A stretch of 64,000 nt of DNA. It comes from Actinomadura opuntiae. GTDB lineage: Bacteria; Actinomycetota; Actinomycetes; Streptosporangiales; Streptosporangiaceae. The DNA lies in assembly GCF_030283205.1 (NCBI RefSeq), contig NZ_JASNWF010000015.1:62001-126000 (forward strand), in the 5' to 3' direction. A model generated the notes under the pieces. The model searched no databases, was not told where the DNA came from, and was given only the letters and a program-made list of their open reading frames with translations. A program made the translations under genes and the position numbers. Positions 7,810 through 17,012 of this stretch are shown piece after piece (positions within the stretch are counted from its first letter, which is position 1; each line of letters opens with the position of its first letter).

Positions 7810-9231
7810 TCAGTTGACGGCTGGGGCGGCGGCGAGCCCTTCTTTGATCGCGTCAAGGTCGGCCGCTGAGTAGTGGCGTCCGGCTCGCACGACCGCGGTG
7901 ATGCGGTGCAGGTTGGCGACGCTTTCGACAGGATTGCCGGCCAGCAGGACGAGATCGGCGTTCTTACCGGGGGCGACGGTGCCCATGGTGTCGGTGGCAT
8001 CGAGGAACTGCGCGGCTCGCAGAGTGGTCATCTGCAGGACGCGCAGCGGCGTCAGGCCGGCGTGGCCGAGTTCGTCGAACTCGTGGTGCAGTGCCGCTCC
8101 GGGCACCTCCCAGACGGCTCCGGAGGAGTCGCTGCCCGCGAGCATCGGTACCCCTGCCTCGTCGAACAGCTCGGTCAGCTCGAGCTGGCGGCGGTAGGCG
8201 GCCTGGAACGTCGCGCGGGCCGGGCCGGGGAAGCGAGAGTACTTCTCGGCGGCCGCCGTCCACTCCTTGAGGGTGGCCGGACCCATGTAGCGCAGGTCGG
8301 GGTCAGCGGCGAAGGCTGGGTCGTCGCACAGCTGACTGGTCTTCAGCCGGATCAGGGTGGGCACCTGCCAGGTGCCGTCGGCGGCCAAGCGCCGGGCGAG
8401 AGAGCGGGCCAGGTCGTCGTCGAAGGACCTGACCGTATGATCGAGAAGCCGGACGTCGGCGGGTCTGCTGCGATTGGCCGGGTTGACGATCATCTTCCGG
8501 AGGGCCTTGCCCAGGATCGGCTCCAGGAAGGGGATCTTGAAAGGCGGGAGCTTCGGCCGGCGTTGTTCCGCGATCACGTCCTCGATGTGAGTGTGCTCTT
8601 TGGAACAGCAGGCGAACAGCGCGACGCCCGGGCCGAGGTGTTCGACGGATTTCACGCCGATGCGCGACGCTCTGCGCACGTCGATGCCCGGCGGAAGGTG
8701 CCCGGCGATGGGCAGGCCGAGGCGAAGCGCCTCGGCTTGGGCGGCGAAGAACACCTCTGGGCTGACCATGCCGACCTTGATGAAGTCGGCTCCCGCCCGG
8801 TGCTGCTCGCGGACGGTGGCGGCAGCCATGGCCGGAGTGGCGGCGTTGGCCGGGGTCAGGAGGGGCCCGGGCGTAGCCAGCAGGGCGGGTGAGGCCGTGG
8901 GGAAGGCGAGCGTGCCCGCGGAGCGTGCGCGCAGCAGACCGCGCGTTCCTGACATCTGACGGAAACCGGTGATGCCGTGCGCCAGCATCAGCCGCAGCGC
9001 ACCGCTGTGATCGCCGTTGCCCAGCGGGTGCGCGTGCATGTCGTTGTAGCCGGGCACGACGTAGGTGCCATCGACGTCGACGGTGACGGATCTGAGACCG
9101 TCCGGTACCGCGATGCCGGGGCGGACCTGGAGGATGCGGCCGTCGTGCATGAGCACGTCGGTGCCCGGTGTCAGCGTTCCGTCGCGGGTATCGACGACGG
9201 TTGCGGACTTCAGCAGCAAAGCGGCGGTCAT
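7810..9231 (-). CDS. amidohydrolase, imidazolonepropionase/prolidase-like
   Basis: 473 aa, full length for the metal-dependent amidohydrolase superfamily. Visible metal ligands: YNDMHAHPLG (HxH at the end of strand 1), FIKVGM (possible carboxylated Lys), IAGHLPPG, SVEHLGPG and MLAGSDSSG (Asp). A C-terminal beta-sandwich segment GTVAPGKNADLVLL closes the fold. Such enzymes hydrolyse cyclic amides, lactones or similar bonds. The gene lies 25 nt downstream of a second amidohydrolase of a different subfamily in the same operon direction. The substrate cannot be read from sequence. Confidence 0.85.
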   Translation of the reverse strand: MTAALLLKSATVVDTRDGTLTPGTDVLMHDGRILQVRPGIAVPDGLRSVTVDVDGTYVVPGYNDMHAHPLGNGDHSGALRLMLAHGITGFRQMSGTRGLLRARSAGTLAFPTASPALLATPGPLLTPANAATPAMAAATVREQHRAGADFIKVGMVSPEVFFAAQAEALRLGLPIAGHLPPGIDVRRASRIGVKSVEHLGPGVALFACCSKEHTHIEDVIAEQRRPKLPPFKIPFLEPILGKALRKMIVNPANRSRPADVRLLDHTVRSFDDDLARSLARRLAADGTWQVPTLIRLKTSQLCDDPAFAADPDLRYMGPATLKEWTAAAEKYSRFPGPARATFQAAYRRQLELTELFDEAGVPMLAGSDSSGAVWEVPGAALHHEFDELGHAGLTPLRVLQMTTLRAAQFLDATDTMGTVAPGKNADLVLLAGNPVESVANLHRITAVVRAGRHYSAADLDAIKEGLAAAPAVN

Positions 9232-9256
9232 GAAGAAGGCCCCCTGGCGGCGTGGT

Positions 9257-10207
9257 TCAGGTGAGGTGGGGGAAGAGTTCGCGGGCGTTGCGGGTGGTCA
9301 GTGTGCGCCAGGTCTGCCCGTCGGGCTGCTCGGCGGTGTCGAGCGCGGAGATCTGGGCGGTGGTCAGCGCGGCGGGCGTCCAGCAGTAGTCGCTGCCGTA
9401 CAGGAGCCTCTCGCCGCCGAAGGCGTCGACCATGGCGGGGATCTGGCGGGGGAAGGGGGTGCCGGCCATGTCGAACCACAGCCGCGCCAGTTGGTGCCGG
9501 ACGTTCGTCGCGCGCGTGCCCTGGCCGAAGGAGGCGCGGAACATCTCCAGCCGGTCGGCCAGCAGCGGCAGCACGCCGCCGCCGTGGGTGAAGATCCATC
9601 GGATGCGCGGATGGCGGGCCAGGACCCCGGACAGCACCAGGTCCGTCGCGGCGCGGGCGGAGTCGAAGAGGAACTCCAGCATGGGGCGGGGCCAGCCCAG
9701 GCTCACGGCCTCGCAACCGGGTGGCGAGGTCGGGTGGACGAAGACCACCGCCGCTCGTTCGTCCAGTTCCCGCCACAGCGGGGCGAAGGCGGGATCAGCC
9801 GGGTAACGGCCGCCGGCGTTGGTCTCGACCACCACGCCGTCGCTGCGCAGCACGTCCAGTGCGTAGCAGGCTTCCTCCAGGGCGCCCGGCACGTCGGGCA
9901 GCGGCAGAGAGGCGAAATGGCCGAACCGGCCGGGATGAGCACGGGCGATGGCGGCGCCGGCCTCGTTGACGTCCCTGGCCAGAGTGCGCGCGGCCCTGTC
10001 GTCGCCGAAGTGCACGCCGGGTGAGGAGATCGACAGCATTGCCGTGCGCACCCTCCACCGGTCCATCAGCTCCAGATGGGTGGCGGCGTCCCAGGACGGC
10101 CAGCCGGGCATGCCGTCCGGTCGCTGATGTCCGGCCTGCCGGGCGAGGTCGCGGTAGGTGTCGGTGACGAAGTGCGCGTGCACGTCCACCAGCGGTCCGT
10201 CGGTCAT
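9257..10207 (-). CDS. amidohydrolase-2 family (ACMSD/gamma-resorcylate decarboxylase-like)
   Basis: 316 aa. It starts LVDVHAHFVTDTY, giving the strand-1 HxH, continues with VFVHPTSPPG and IFTHGGGVLP, and ends with LLYGSDYCWTP carrying the conserved Asp. This is the amidohydrolase-2 family (PF04909), which includes decarboxylases of aromatic or muconate-semialdehyde acids as well as hydrolases. Its ATG overlaps the stop of the NTF2-like gene upstream (TGATG). In this operon a decarboxylation of a ring-cleavage or aromatic acid intermediate is plausible; this is inference from family and context. Confidence 0.86.
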   Translation of the reverse strand: MTDGPLVDVHAHFVTDTYRDLARQAGHQRPDGMPGWPSWDAATHLELMDRWRVRTAMLSISSPGVHFGDDRAARTLARDVNEAGAAIARAHPGRFGHFASLPLPDVPGALEEACYALDVLRSDGVVVETNAGGRYPADPAFAPLWRELDERAAVVFVHPTSPPGCEAVSLGWPRPMLEFLFDSARAATDLVLSGVLARHPRIRWIFTHGGGVLPLLADRLEMFRASFGQGTRATNVRHQLARLWFDMAGTPFPRQIPAMVDAFGGERLLYGSDYCWTPAALTTAQISALDTAEQPDGQTWRTLTTRNARELFPHLT

Positions 10208-10950
10208 CAGCGCCGCCGCCCACGGGCGAGCCAGGCACTGTTGGCCGCGTAGAGCTTCTTGATCGTCCCGGGCCGGTCGACGCCGGCGAGATCGTCGCGG
10301 ACGGCGGCGGCGCCACGGGTCTCCTCGACCCAGTACGACAGCGCCGCGTAAGACGGCCGGTAGCGGGCGAGCCGATCGGCGTCGATGCGCACGGTCGCGT
10401 CGGGATCCTGCGGGGTCAGATAATCGAACTGGTAGATGCACTTCAGTTCGCTGATGCGCCAGTCGCTGCCACGTTTCTCCAGCCGCTCGACAATGCGGCT
10501 GTAGGCGGTAAGGCAGACGTCGACGCCGCCCACGCTGATCTGCCCTGCGATGATCGCGCCCGTGTCGGCGGTGGCGCGGTCGCCGTTGACCTGGATCAAC
10601 ACCGGACTGAGGACGTGGCAACTGCGTCCACCGGCCTCGAAGCTCTGACGTGAGAGCCTGACGAACTCCGGTCCGCTGGTCTGGATCCACGAGATGTCGA
10701 CCAGCGAGTCCGGATGGAACTGCTCGGCCATCACGTCCCACTGCGCCATGTCGCGTGCCCACCGCTCGGTGAGCACTACGCTCTCCACTTCCTTCTGCCC
10801 GGCGAGGTCCATCGGGCGCCTGCCAGAATCGGGCGATCCGGCTGCGGCCGCGGCCGGAAGCGCGTAGTACCCCGACACGCCGATGCCCACGCCGCCTGCG
10901 AGCAAGGAGCGGCGGAGCAGGGCTCGAGGGACGTCATCGCGGTGTGGCAT
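10207..10950 (-). CDS. secreted (putative Tat) NTF2/SnoaL-like protein
   Basis: 247 aa. The N-terminus has a twin-arginine-like signal (ALLRRSLLAGGVGIG, R13-R14) followed by an Ala-rich cleavage region near residues 30-38, so export as a folded protein is likely. The mature part has an NTF2-like fold: an N-terminal helix with ERWARDMAQWDVMAEQF, then DISWIQTSGPEFV and ISELKCIYQFDY. This scaffold serves as isomerase, dehydratase or binding domain in aromatic pathways. A second NTF2-like gene occurs in the other catabolic operon (27464-27925) without a signal peptide. Function unassigned. Confidence 0.75.
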   Translation of the reverse strand: MPHRDDVPRALLRRSLLAGGVGIGVSGYYALPAAAAAGSPDSGRRPMDLAGQKEVESVVLTERWARDMAQWDVMAEQFHPDSLVDISWIQTSGPEFVRLSRQSFEAGGRSCHVLSPVLIQVNGDRATADTGAIIAGQISVGGVDVCLTAYSRIVERLEKRGSDWRISELKCIYQFDYLTPQDPDATVRIDADRLARYRPSYAALSYWVEETRGAAAVRDDLAGVDRPGTIKKLYAANSAWLARGRRR

Positions 10951-11001
10951 CGGATCTTCCTTCGTGGTGGCTGGCCGGTGGACATGGGAGTGGGCGGTGC
11001 G

Positions 11002-13035
11002 TCATGGGCGGATGCCGTCGTCGTACGGGTGCGCCTCGGTCGGCTCGACCGGTGGTCCGGCATCGGTCTGCCAGCGCTTGGCGAGCGCGGTGTAGTAGGC
11101 GATGAGATCGGGCCGGTCGATGGCTCCGTCGCTCACGACCCGGTGCGCCGCCGCTCCCTGCAGGATCCGCTTGAGCGGCACCTCGAGCTTCTTGCCGGTC
11201 TTGGTGTGCGGGATGGCCTCGACGACGTGCATCTCGTCCGGGACGTGGCGCGGGGAGCCCCCGCGGCGCAGCAGGTCGGCAAGCCGCCGCAGGTCGGCGT
11301 CGTCGAGGCGATGACCGGGCGCGGCGACCAGGAACATCGGCATCCGGTAGGAGCCGTCGGCGAGCTCGACGCCGAGCACCAGGGCCTCGGCCACCGCGGG
11401 GTCCCTCTCCACGATCTGGTAGATGTCGGAGGACCCGATCCGGACTCCGTTGCGGTTCAGCGTCGAGTCCGAGCGCCCGTGGACGATGAAGGTTCCGCGA
11501 CCGGTGTGGGTGGCCCAGTCGCCCTGTCTCCATACGCCGGGGTAGGTGGCGAAGTAGGCCTGGTGGTACTTCTCCCCGTCCGGGTCGTCCCAGAACCGCA
11601 GCGGCATCGACGGGTACGGTGCGGTGACCACCAGCTCACCGACACGGTCCCGTACGGCACGGCCCTGCTCGTCGAAGGCTGCGGCGGCGACGCCCAGCAG
11701 CGGTCCGGAGATCTCGCCGGGGTGAACGGGCAGGTTCGGGGCGCCTCCTAGGAAGGCGCTCACCACGTCGGTGCCGCCGCAGGTGGAGACCAGCGGGATC
11801 GTCTCGTCCACGTGTTCGCGGACCCAGTCGTTCAGGGCGGCGGGCACGGGTGCGCCGGTGGCCGCGATCTGAGCCAGTGAGCCGAGGTCGTGGGTGGCAC
11901 CGGGAGCGAGCCCGACGGTCTTGCTGTGCTGGAGGTGTCCCGGGCTTGTACCGAACATGGTGACCCGCTCGCGTTCCACGATCCGCCACAGCCGATCGGT
12001 GGTGGGATGGGTCGGGCTTCCCTCAAAGGTCACCGTGGTCGCTCCGACCAGGAGGGCCGACACGACCACGTTCCAGAGCATCCAGTTGGTCGTGGTGTAC
12101 CAGAAGAGCGTGTCGTCCGCCCCAAGGTCATGCTGCAGTCCGAGAAGAGCGAGATGTGCCGCCAAGACGCCGGCGTGCCCGTGGACGATGCCCTTGGGGA
12201 CACCCGTGGTGCCGGACGAGAACAGCACCCACAGCGGGTGGTCCGCCGGCACCTGCTCGACGTGCGCGTCGGAACCCGGGGTGGTGATCGCGTCGTTCCA
12301 CCGCACCACGCGGGCTTGGGAGAGGTGGCCGGGTTCGATCGAGAGCCCGGATCGTTCGACGGCGATGACGGCTCCGACGCCCAATGCGGCGGCCAGGTCG
12401 GCCACCACGCCGCGCCGGTCATGGGTCTCGCCTGCCCAGTCGTAGGCGGTCACGGCCACCAGGACGGCGGGCTGGAGTTGCCGCAACCGGTCCGTGGCCG
12501 CGGCCGCGCCGTAATCGGGCGCGCACCCGGCCCAGACACCTCCGACCGCCGCGCAGCCCAGGAACGCGATGATCGCCTCGACCGAGTTGGTGAGGTATCC
12601 CACGACCCGCTCCCCCGGACGGACACCGAGCACGCGCAGCCCGCGGGCGAAGGCCGCGACCTGGTGCGCCAGTTCGCTCCAGCCGAGCTCGGTGCGCGTG
12701 TCGTCCTCGGCGATCGACACCACGGCCGGTCCGGGCCGGTCGCGGTGCCGGAGGACCTGGTCGACGTAGTTGAGCCGAGCGCCGTCGAACCAGCGCCGCC
12801 CCGGCATCGGGCCGTCGCTCAGTACCCGGTCGTACGGCCGGGAGGAAGGCACGTCGAAGTACTCCCACACCAGGGCCCAGAACCGCTCGGGGTCTTCGAC
12901 CGACCAGCGATGCAGGTCCCAGTAGTCGTCGACGGTGACGCCGAAGCGGGTTGCGGCCGCTGCGGCGAATCGGTCGATCCGGGTGGCCGGGGCGGAGGGG
13001 AGCCCGGTCATCGGGCTCGTTGTGGCCGAGTCCAT
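11002..13035 (-). CDS. aacS: acetoacetyl-CoA synthetase
   Basis: 677 aa, the usual length for acetoacetate-CoA ligase. The N-terminal domain has YWDLHRWSVEDPERFW; the AMP-forming core has LFSSGTTGVPKGIVHGHAG (P-loop), FWYTTTNWMLWN and GDWATHTGRG; the C-terminus carries the adenylating-domain Lys in HTKTGKKLEVPLKR. The enzyme converts acetoacetate, ATP and CoA to acetoacetyl-CoA. With an FAH-family gene two positions upstream, this suggests that the pathway yields acetoacetate or a related beta-keto acid, which is rescued to central metabolism. It starts 5 nt after the VOC dioxygenase stop, so the two are co-transcribed. Confidence 0.9.
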   Translation of the reverse strand: MDSATTSPMTGLPSAPATRIDRFAAAAATRFGVTVDDYWDLHRWSVEDPERFWALVWEYFDVPSSRPYDRVLSDGPMPGRRWFDGARLNYVDQVLRHRDRPGPAVVSIAEDDTRTELGWSELAHQVAAFARGLRVLGVRPGERVVGYLTNSVEAIIAFLGCAAVGGVWAGCAPDYGAAAATDRLRQLQPAVLVAVTAYDWAGETHDRRGVVADLAAALGVGAVIAVERSGLSIEPGHLSQARVVRWNDAITTPGSDAHVEQVPADHPLWVLFSSGTTGVPKGIVHGHAGVLAAHLALLGLQHDLGADDTLFWYTTTNWMLWNVVVSALLVGATTVTFEGSPTHPTTDRLWRIVERERVTMFGTSPGHLQHSKTVGLAPGATHDLGSLAQIAATGAPVPAALNDWVREHVDETIPLVSTCGGTDVVSAFLGGAPNLPVHPGEISGPLLGVAAAAFDEQGRAVRDRVGELVVTAPYPSMPLRFWDDPDGEKYHQAYFATYPGVWRQGDWATHTGRGTFIVHGRSDSTLNRNGVRIGSSDIYQIVERDPAVAEALVLGVELADGSYRMPMFLVAAPGHRLDDADLRRLADLLRRGGSPRHVPDEMHVVEAIPHTKTGKKLEVPLKRILQGAAAHRVVSDGAIDRPDLIAYYTALAKRWQTDAGPPVEPTEAHPYDDGIRP

Positions 13036-13040
13036 GGTGT

Positions 13041-13958
13041 TCAGGACGAGTGCGCACCGGTCATGAGACCGGCGAGGTCCTCGGGGGCCAGGAAGGACGG
13101 GGGCGGGGGCGGGCCCCAGTTGTACAAGCCCTTGGCGCCTTCCCAGACTCCGGGCGTCCACAGGGCGTCGTCGACGATGCAGTCGAGGTCGGAGTAGTAT
13201 TCGGAGAAATTGCCGGCCGGGTCCTTGAGATACCAGAAGAAGTTCGACCCGACGTGATGGCGGCCCAGGCCCCACACGTGCCGCTCGGGGTCCTTCTCCA
13301 GCATCGCGGTGGCGCCGCGACCGATCTCGTCGACGTCCTCGACCTGCCACGAGGTGTGGTGCAGGAAGTTCACCGGAGCTTGCTGGACCAGCACGTTGTG
13401 GTGGTCGGTCGAGCATCGCATGAACGCGGCCAGGGACGGGACGGTGTCGCTGACCTTGAACCCGATGCCCTCCACGAAGAAGCGCTGGGTGGCCTCCTGG
13501 TCGGTGGACCCGATCACGACGTGGCCGAGCTTGCGCGGCCTGACCGGCCCTTCACGCCCTACCCCGGGGGCCCGCCCGTCGCGCTCGACGCGTCCGGGCC
13601 CGTTGTAGAGCACGGGTTCGCAGCGCGGCTGCTCCAGGCGCGGACTGACGGTGAGGCTGGCCCGGAACCCGGCGATGGGTTCGCGGGTCTCCAGGGTGTC
13701 GCCCTCGCGCTCGGCGGTGAGGCCGAGGCGTCCGAGCCGCGTCGCGATCCTGTCCAGGTCGTCAGGGTCGTCGACGCCGATGCCGATGCCGAGCAGCCGG
13801 CGGACCGGTGAAGCCGCGATGCGGAGTTGCCGCCCGCCGTCGACGGTGCTGAAGCTTCCGTCGCCGTGGGAGACGAGGCCGAAGTCGTCGTAGTAGGCGG
13901 CGGTCTCCTCGACGTTGGGGACGCCGATCGTGATGGAGGTGAGCCGGTGCAGTGCCAT
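13041..13958 (-). CDS. VOC-fold (type I) extradiol dioxygenase
   Basis: 305 aa with two glyoxalase-like domains, as in BphC/HsaC-type enzymes. Domain 1 covers residues 1-110; domain 2 holds the presumed Fe(II) ligands in KLGHVVIGSTD (His), NFLHHTSWQVED (His) and GNFSEYYSD (Glu). These enzymes open catechols by extradiol cleavage. It is flanked by acetoacetyl-CoA synthetase and an FAH-family enzyme. The same operon also encodes the unrelated LigB-type dioxygenase, so two ring cleavages of different substrates, or two steps on one polycyclic substrate, are possible. Start ATG at 13958 with AAGG-type sequence upstream. Confidence 0.88.
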   Translation of the reverse strand: MALHRLTSITIGVPNVEETAAYYDDFGLVSHGDGSFSTVDGGRQLRIAASPVRRLLGIGIGVDDPDDLDRIATRLGRLGLTAEREGDTLETREPIAGFRASLTVSPRLEQPRCEPVLYNGPGRVERDGRAPGVGREGPVRPRKLGHVVIGSTDQEATQRFFVEGIGFKVSDTVPSLAAFMRCSTDHHNVLVQQAPVNFLHHTSWQVEDVDEIGRGATAMLEKDPERHVWGLGRHHVGSNFFWYLKDPAGNFSEYYSDLDCIVDDALWTPGVWEGAKGLYNWGPPPPPSFLAPEDLAGLMTGAHSS

Positions 13959-13985
13959 GGGATCGCCTTACTTCCGCAGAGCCTG

Positions 13986-14888
13986 TCAAGGCCGGGTGTC
14001 GGTGGTGTCGGCGGCGGCCGCGCCGGACACGAAGTGCTGGTGTTGTTCTCCCAGGCCCTCGATCCAGCTGTGCAGCCGGTCGCCGCTCTGGAGGAAGCGC
14101 TGAGGCCGCCGCGCCGCTCCCACGCCGTCCGGTGTCCCGGTGAAGACCAGGTCGCCGGGAAGCAGCGTGATCGTGTGGGACAGGACTGACACGAGGCGAG
14201 CGACCGGGTGGATCAGGTCGCGGGTGCGGCCGTCCTGCATGACCTCGCCGTTGACCGAACAGCCCAGCGCGAGGTCGTCGGGGTCGGGGACGTCCTCGGG
14301 GGTGACCAGCCACGGTCCGACCGGCGCGAAGCGCGGGAACGACTTGCCGAGGCTGAACTGAGGTGCCGGTCCGGCGAGCTGGGCGACCCGCTCGGAGATG
14401 TCCTGGCCGATGGTGAGGCCGGCCACGTGCCCCCAGGCGTCGGCCTCGGAGACCGCCCTGGCGGTCCGGCCGATCACCACTACGAGCTCGACCTCCCAGT
14501 CGGTGTTGCCGCCCGGGGGGAGCGTCACTTCGGCGTCGGGCCCGGTCAGGCTGCTGACGAACTTGGTGAACGTCGGCGGGAGCCCGGTGGGCGCCTCGAA
14601 GCCCGACTCCGCGGCATGGGTGTGGTAGTTGAGGCCGATCGCCACGATCTGGCGAGGCGCCGGCGACGGGCTGCGCAGCTGCGCGCGGGTGAACGACACC
14701 CGCGGTCGGGACCCGGCGGACGTCGCGGTGGCCTCCTGGGCGTCCGCCCAGGAACAGAACCCGTCCCACTCCTGGTAGATGACGGGGAGGTCCGGGCCGA
14801 ACCTCCCGGCGCTGGCCTCGGCCACGTCGATGCCGTCGGTGTCGCTGGTGAGGAGAACGGCGCGGCCGTCCACGTTGGCGAGTCTCAT
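13986..14888 (-). CDS. fumarylacetoacetate hydrolase family protein
   Basis: 300 aa. Core signatures of the FAH fold are present: IVAIGLNYHTHAAE, PTFTKFVSSLTGP, WEVELVVVIGR (acidic metal ligands), IGQDISER (Asp), LGKSFPRFAPVGP and FTGTPDGVG. The family includes C-C hydrolases releasing acetoacetate or pyruvate and hydratases or decarboxylases of meta-cleavage routes. The adjacent VOC dioxygenase and acetoacetyl-CoA synthetase favour a C-C hydrolase generating acetoacetate, but a 2-oxo-hept-3-ene-dioate-type hydratase is also possible. It has the ordinary first-domain extension of about 60 residues seen in this subfamily. Confidence 0.88.
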   Translation of the reverse strand: MRLANVDGRAVLLTSDTDGIDVAEASAGRFGPDLPVIYQEWDGFCSWADAQEATATSAGSRPRVSFTRAQLRSPSPAPRQIVAIGLNYHTHAAESGFEAPTGLPPTFTKFVSSLTGPDAEVTLPPGGNTDWEVELVVVIGRTARAVSEADAWGHVAGLTIGQDISERVAQLAGPAPQFSLGKSFPRFAPVGPWLVTPEDVPDPDDLALGCSVNGEVMQDGRTRDLIHPVARLVSVLSHTITLLPGDLVFTGTPDGVGAARRPQRFLQSGDRLHSWIEGLGEQHQHFVSGAAAADTTDTRP

Positions 14889-14950
14889 GTCCTGCCTGTC
14901 CTGAACTGGTGCGTTCGTGTGGTCGGTCCTCAGATCAGGGCGGTGATCTG

Positions 14951-16156
14951 CTACTCCACGCCGAGGACGGCGCGACCGTAGAGCTCGTAGCCGATCTCTG
15001 GGTTGACCACCGCGTGGCGTCCGCCGGTCTCCAGGTCGCGCCAGACCCGCTGGAGCGGGTTGGCCTCCGCGAAGCTGCCGGCGCCGTGCACGTTGAGCAG
15101 CAGGTCGACCGCCTCGCGGCACCTCCGCACGACCGTGGCGACATCGGCCCGGACGCGGGCGCGGGTGAGGAAGTCGAGGTACTCCCCAGAGGCGGCCGCC
15201 TCGTCTATGTCGGTGGCGGCCCGGAGCATGTGCAGCTCGGCGGTGTCGATCAGCTGGGCCGCCTGAGCGATCTGGAGCTGGGTGGTGGGAGCCAGTACCG
15301 ACTTGTCGTAGAAGGTGTAGCTGATGCCCTTCCCCTTCGCGAGAGACGCCTCCACGAGCTCCAGGGCCTGCTTGGCCAGGCCGAGTTGAGGAGCGACGAG
15401 GACCAGCGCGAGGACCGGCACCAGCGCGGAGCGGTAGAGCGGCTCGCCGGTGTGCTCGGTGGGGTAGTCGCCGCCGATGGCGCGAGAAACGGACATGATG
15501 CGGTGGTCGGGGACGAACACCCGGTCGGCGACCAGCGTGTTGCTGCCGGTGCCGCGCATGCCCGCGACATACCAGGTGTCCTCGATGCTCAGGTCGCTCA
15601 TCGGGATGAGGGCCAAGCCCTGGTCGATCTGCTCGCCGTCGGCGTTCATGACCGGAACACCGACGCCGGCCCACTGCGAGTGCAGGCACCCGGATGCGAA
15701 CCCCCACTTCCCGGTGACGATCTGGCCGCCTTCGGTGTGGACGCTGGTGGCGGTGGGCGCGAGAACGCCGCATACACGGGCGTCCGGGTCCTCGCCCCAC
15801 ACTTCGCGCTGAGCGCGGTCGGGGAACAGGCCGGCCATCCACGCACAGACGTTCATCAACGTGCTGGCCCATGCGGCCGACCCGTCACCACGGCCGAGCT
15901 CCACGCTCACGCGTAGCGAGGTTCGCAGGTCGGTCTCGAGTCCGCCGAACCGCGCCGGGACGGCGAGACGGTAGAGGCCGGCCGCCGCGATCGCCTCGAT
16001 GCTCGCCTCCACCACGCGACGGTTCTCCTCCGTGGCGGCGGCGTTGGCGCGAAGCAACGGCACCAGGTCAGCGGCGCGGGCGACGAGGTCCTCGCTGTCG
16101 AACCGGGCCTCAGCCGGGGCTTGCGTCGACGGACGGGCGGTAGTGGTGGTGGTCAT
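14951..16156 (-). CDS. flavin-dependent monooxygenase, oxygenase component (HsaA-like)
   Basis: 401 aa with the acyl-CoA dehydrogenase fold used by two-component monooxygenases (HsaA, DszC, hydroxyphenylacetate hydroxylase C2 of group D). Seen: the N-terminal helix with EASIEAIAAAGLYRLAVP, GSAAWASTLMNVCAWM, VTGKWGFASGCLHSQW, GMRGTGSNTLVADRVFV and a helical C-terminal domain. It needs reduced flavin from a partner; a flavin reductase gene lies divergently 305 bp away. It is the first gene of the long minus-strand run and faces the palindrome at 16294. Likely reaction: ortho-hydroxylation of a phenol to the catechol cleaved by one of the dioxygenases. Confidence 0.87.
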   Translation of the reverse strand: MTTTTTARPSTQAPAEARFDSEDLVARAADLVPLLRANAAATEENRRVVEASIEAIAAAGLYRLAVPARFGGLETDLRTSLRVSVELGRGDGSAAWASTLMNVCAWMAGLFPDRAQREVWGEDPDARVCGVLAPTATSVHTEGGQIVTGKWGFASGCLHSQWAGVGVPVMNADGEQIDQGLALIPMSDLSIEDTWYVAGMRGTGSNTLVADRVFVPDHRIMSVSRAIGGDYPTEHTGEPLYRSALVPVLALVLVAPQLGLAKQALELVEASLAKGKGISYTFYDKSVLAPTTQLQIAQAAQLIDTAELHMLRAATDIDEAAASGEYLDFLTRARVRADVATVVRRCREAVDLLLNVHGAGSFAEANPLQRVWRDLETGGRHAVVNPEIGYELYGRAVLGVE

Positions 16157-16293
16157 GGCGTGCTCCTACGATCTGGAGCCGCTCGCCGGAGCGGTCAGAG
16201 ACGAAAATGGGTATGTCCCCCACGATGCGGGACCGTCAGAGCCGGCCGCTTGCGCTGCCAGTCCACAAAATCGAGCCACCCTTGGACTGCGCT

Positions 16294-16307
16294 GTGACAA
16301 CCGTCAC
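16294..16307. promoter_or_regulatory. operator candidate GTGAC-N4-GTCAC
   Basis: A perfect inverted repeat, GTGACAACCGTCAC, lies between the divergent monooxygenase (start 16156) and flavin reductase (start 16461) genes. Related sites occur in two other divergent catabolic promoters in the window, at 33937-33950 and 59207-59220, each sharing the core CRACCGTCA on one strand. The half-site spacing also resembles the GTGA-N6-TCAC core of Crp/GlxR-type regulators, so either a pathway regulator or a global one may bind. No binding protein can be named from sequence. Confidence 0.5.
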
Positions 16308-16460
16308 GGCATCCCGGGCGAGTTCAACGAGCCGCACGAGCATTGGACCCCAGGACCAAAACACGCACCGGAGTGGCGTGCTTCACTCGATGTGGTCGGA
16401 GGCGTCGCCCACCGCGACGGCTCCGGGCACCGATCCGTCCCAGGACCACCGGAGGATCCC

Positions 16461-17012
16461 ATGACAGCGACGGCCTTGCCGCCACGGTCCGACCCGGCGA
16501 CGTTCCGGCGCGCGCTGGGTCACGTGCCCACCTCGGTGTGCGTGGTGACCACGTCCGATCAGAACGGACCGACAGGCATGACGGTCGGGAGCTTCACGTC
16601 GATCTCCTTGGACCCCGCGCTGGTGGGCTTCTTCGCCGACTCCGCCTCCACGACCCTGCTGCGGCTGCGCCACGCCGGGCACTTCACCGTGAACATCCTC
16701 AGCGACGCCCAAGGAGCGATATGCCAGGCCTTCGCCCGCAAGCACGGTGACCGACTCGCCGATGTGCCGCTGGTATCCGGCGAACACCCGGCCCCACGGG
16801 TGGCCGGCGCCATCGGATGGATCGACTGCGGTCTGGAGTCCGTCGTCACCGTCGGCGACCACGAGCTGGTCGTCGGCCGAGTGCTCGACCTCGACGTACC
16901 ATCCGTACCGTCCGGCCCGCTGGTGTTCTTCCGAGGCGCCCTGTGCCAGCTCGACACACGCACCGTGCCGAGCAGAGGCACCTGGCAGCGCGACCACTAC
17001 GCCGAATGGTGA
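16461..17012 (+). CDS. flavin reductase (HsaB-like partner of a two-component monooxygenase)
   Basis: 183 aa flavin-reductase-like domain. Signatures: FRRALGHVPTSVCVVTT, GMTVGSFTSISLDPALVGF (flavin-binding), FTVNILSDAQ and VGDHELVVGRV. It reduces FMN or FAD with NAD(P)H and passes it to the oxygenase. GGAGG at 16451-16455 sits 5 nt before the ATG, a strong ribosome binding site. It is divergent from the HsaA-like oxygenase gene and its stop overlaps the start of a PucR-type regulator, so reductase and regulator are co-expressed. Confidence 0.9.
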   Translation: MTATALPPRSDPATFRRALGHVPTSVCVVTTSDQNGPTGMTVGSFTSISLDPALVGFFADSASTTLLRLRHAGHFTVNILSDAQGAICQAFARKHGDRLADVPLVSGEHPAPRVAGAIGWIDCGLESVVTVGDHELVVGRVLDLDVPSVPSGPLVFFRGALCQLDTRTVPSRGTWQRDHYAEW

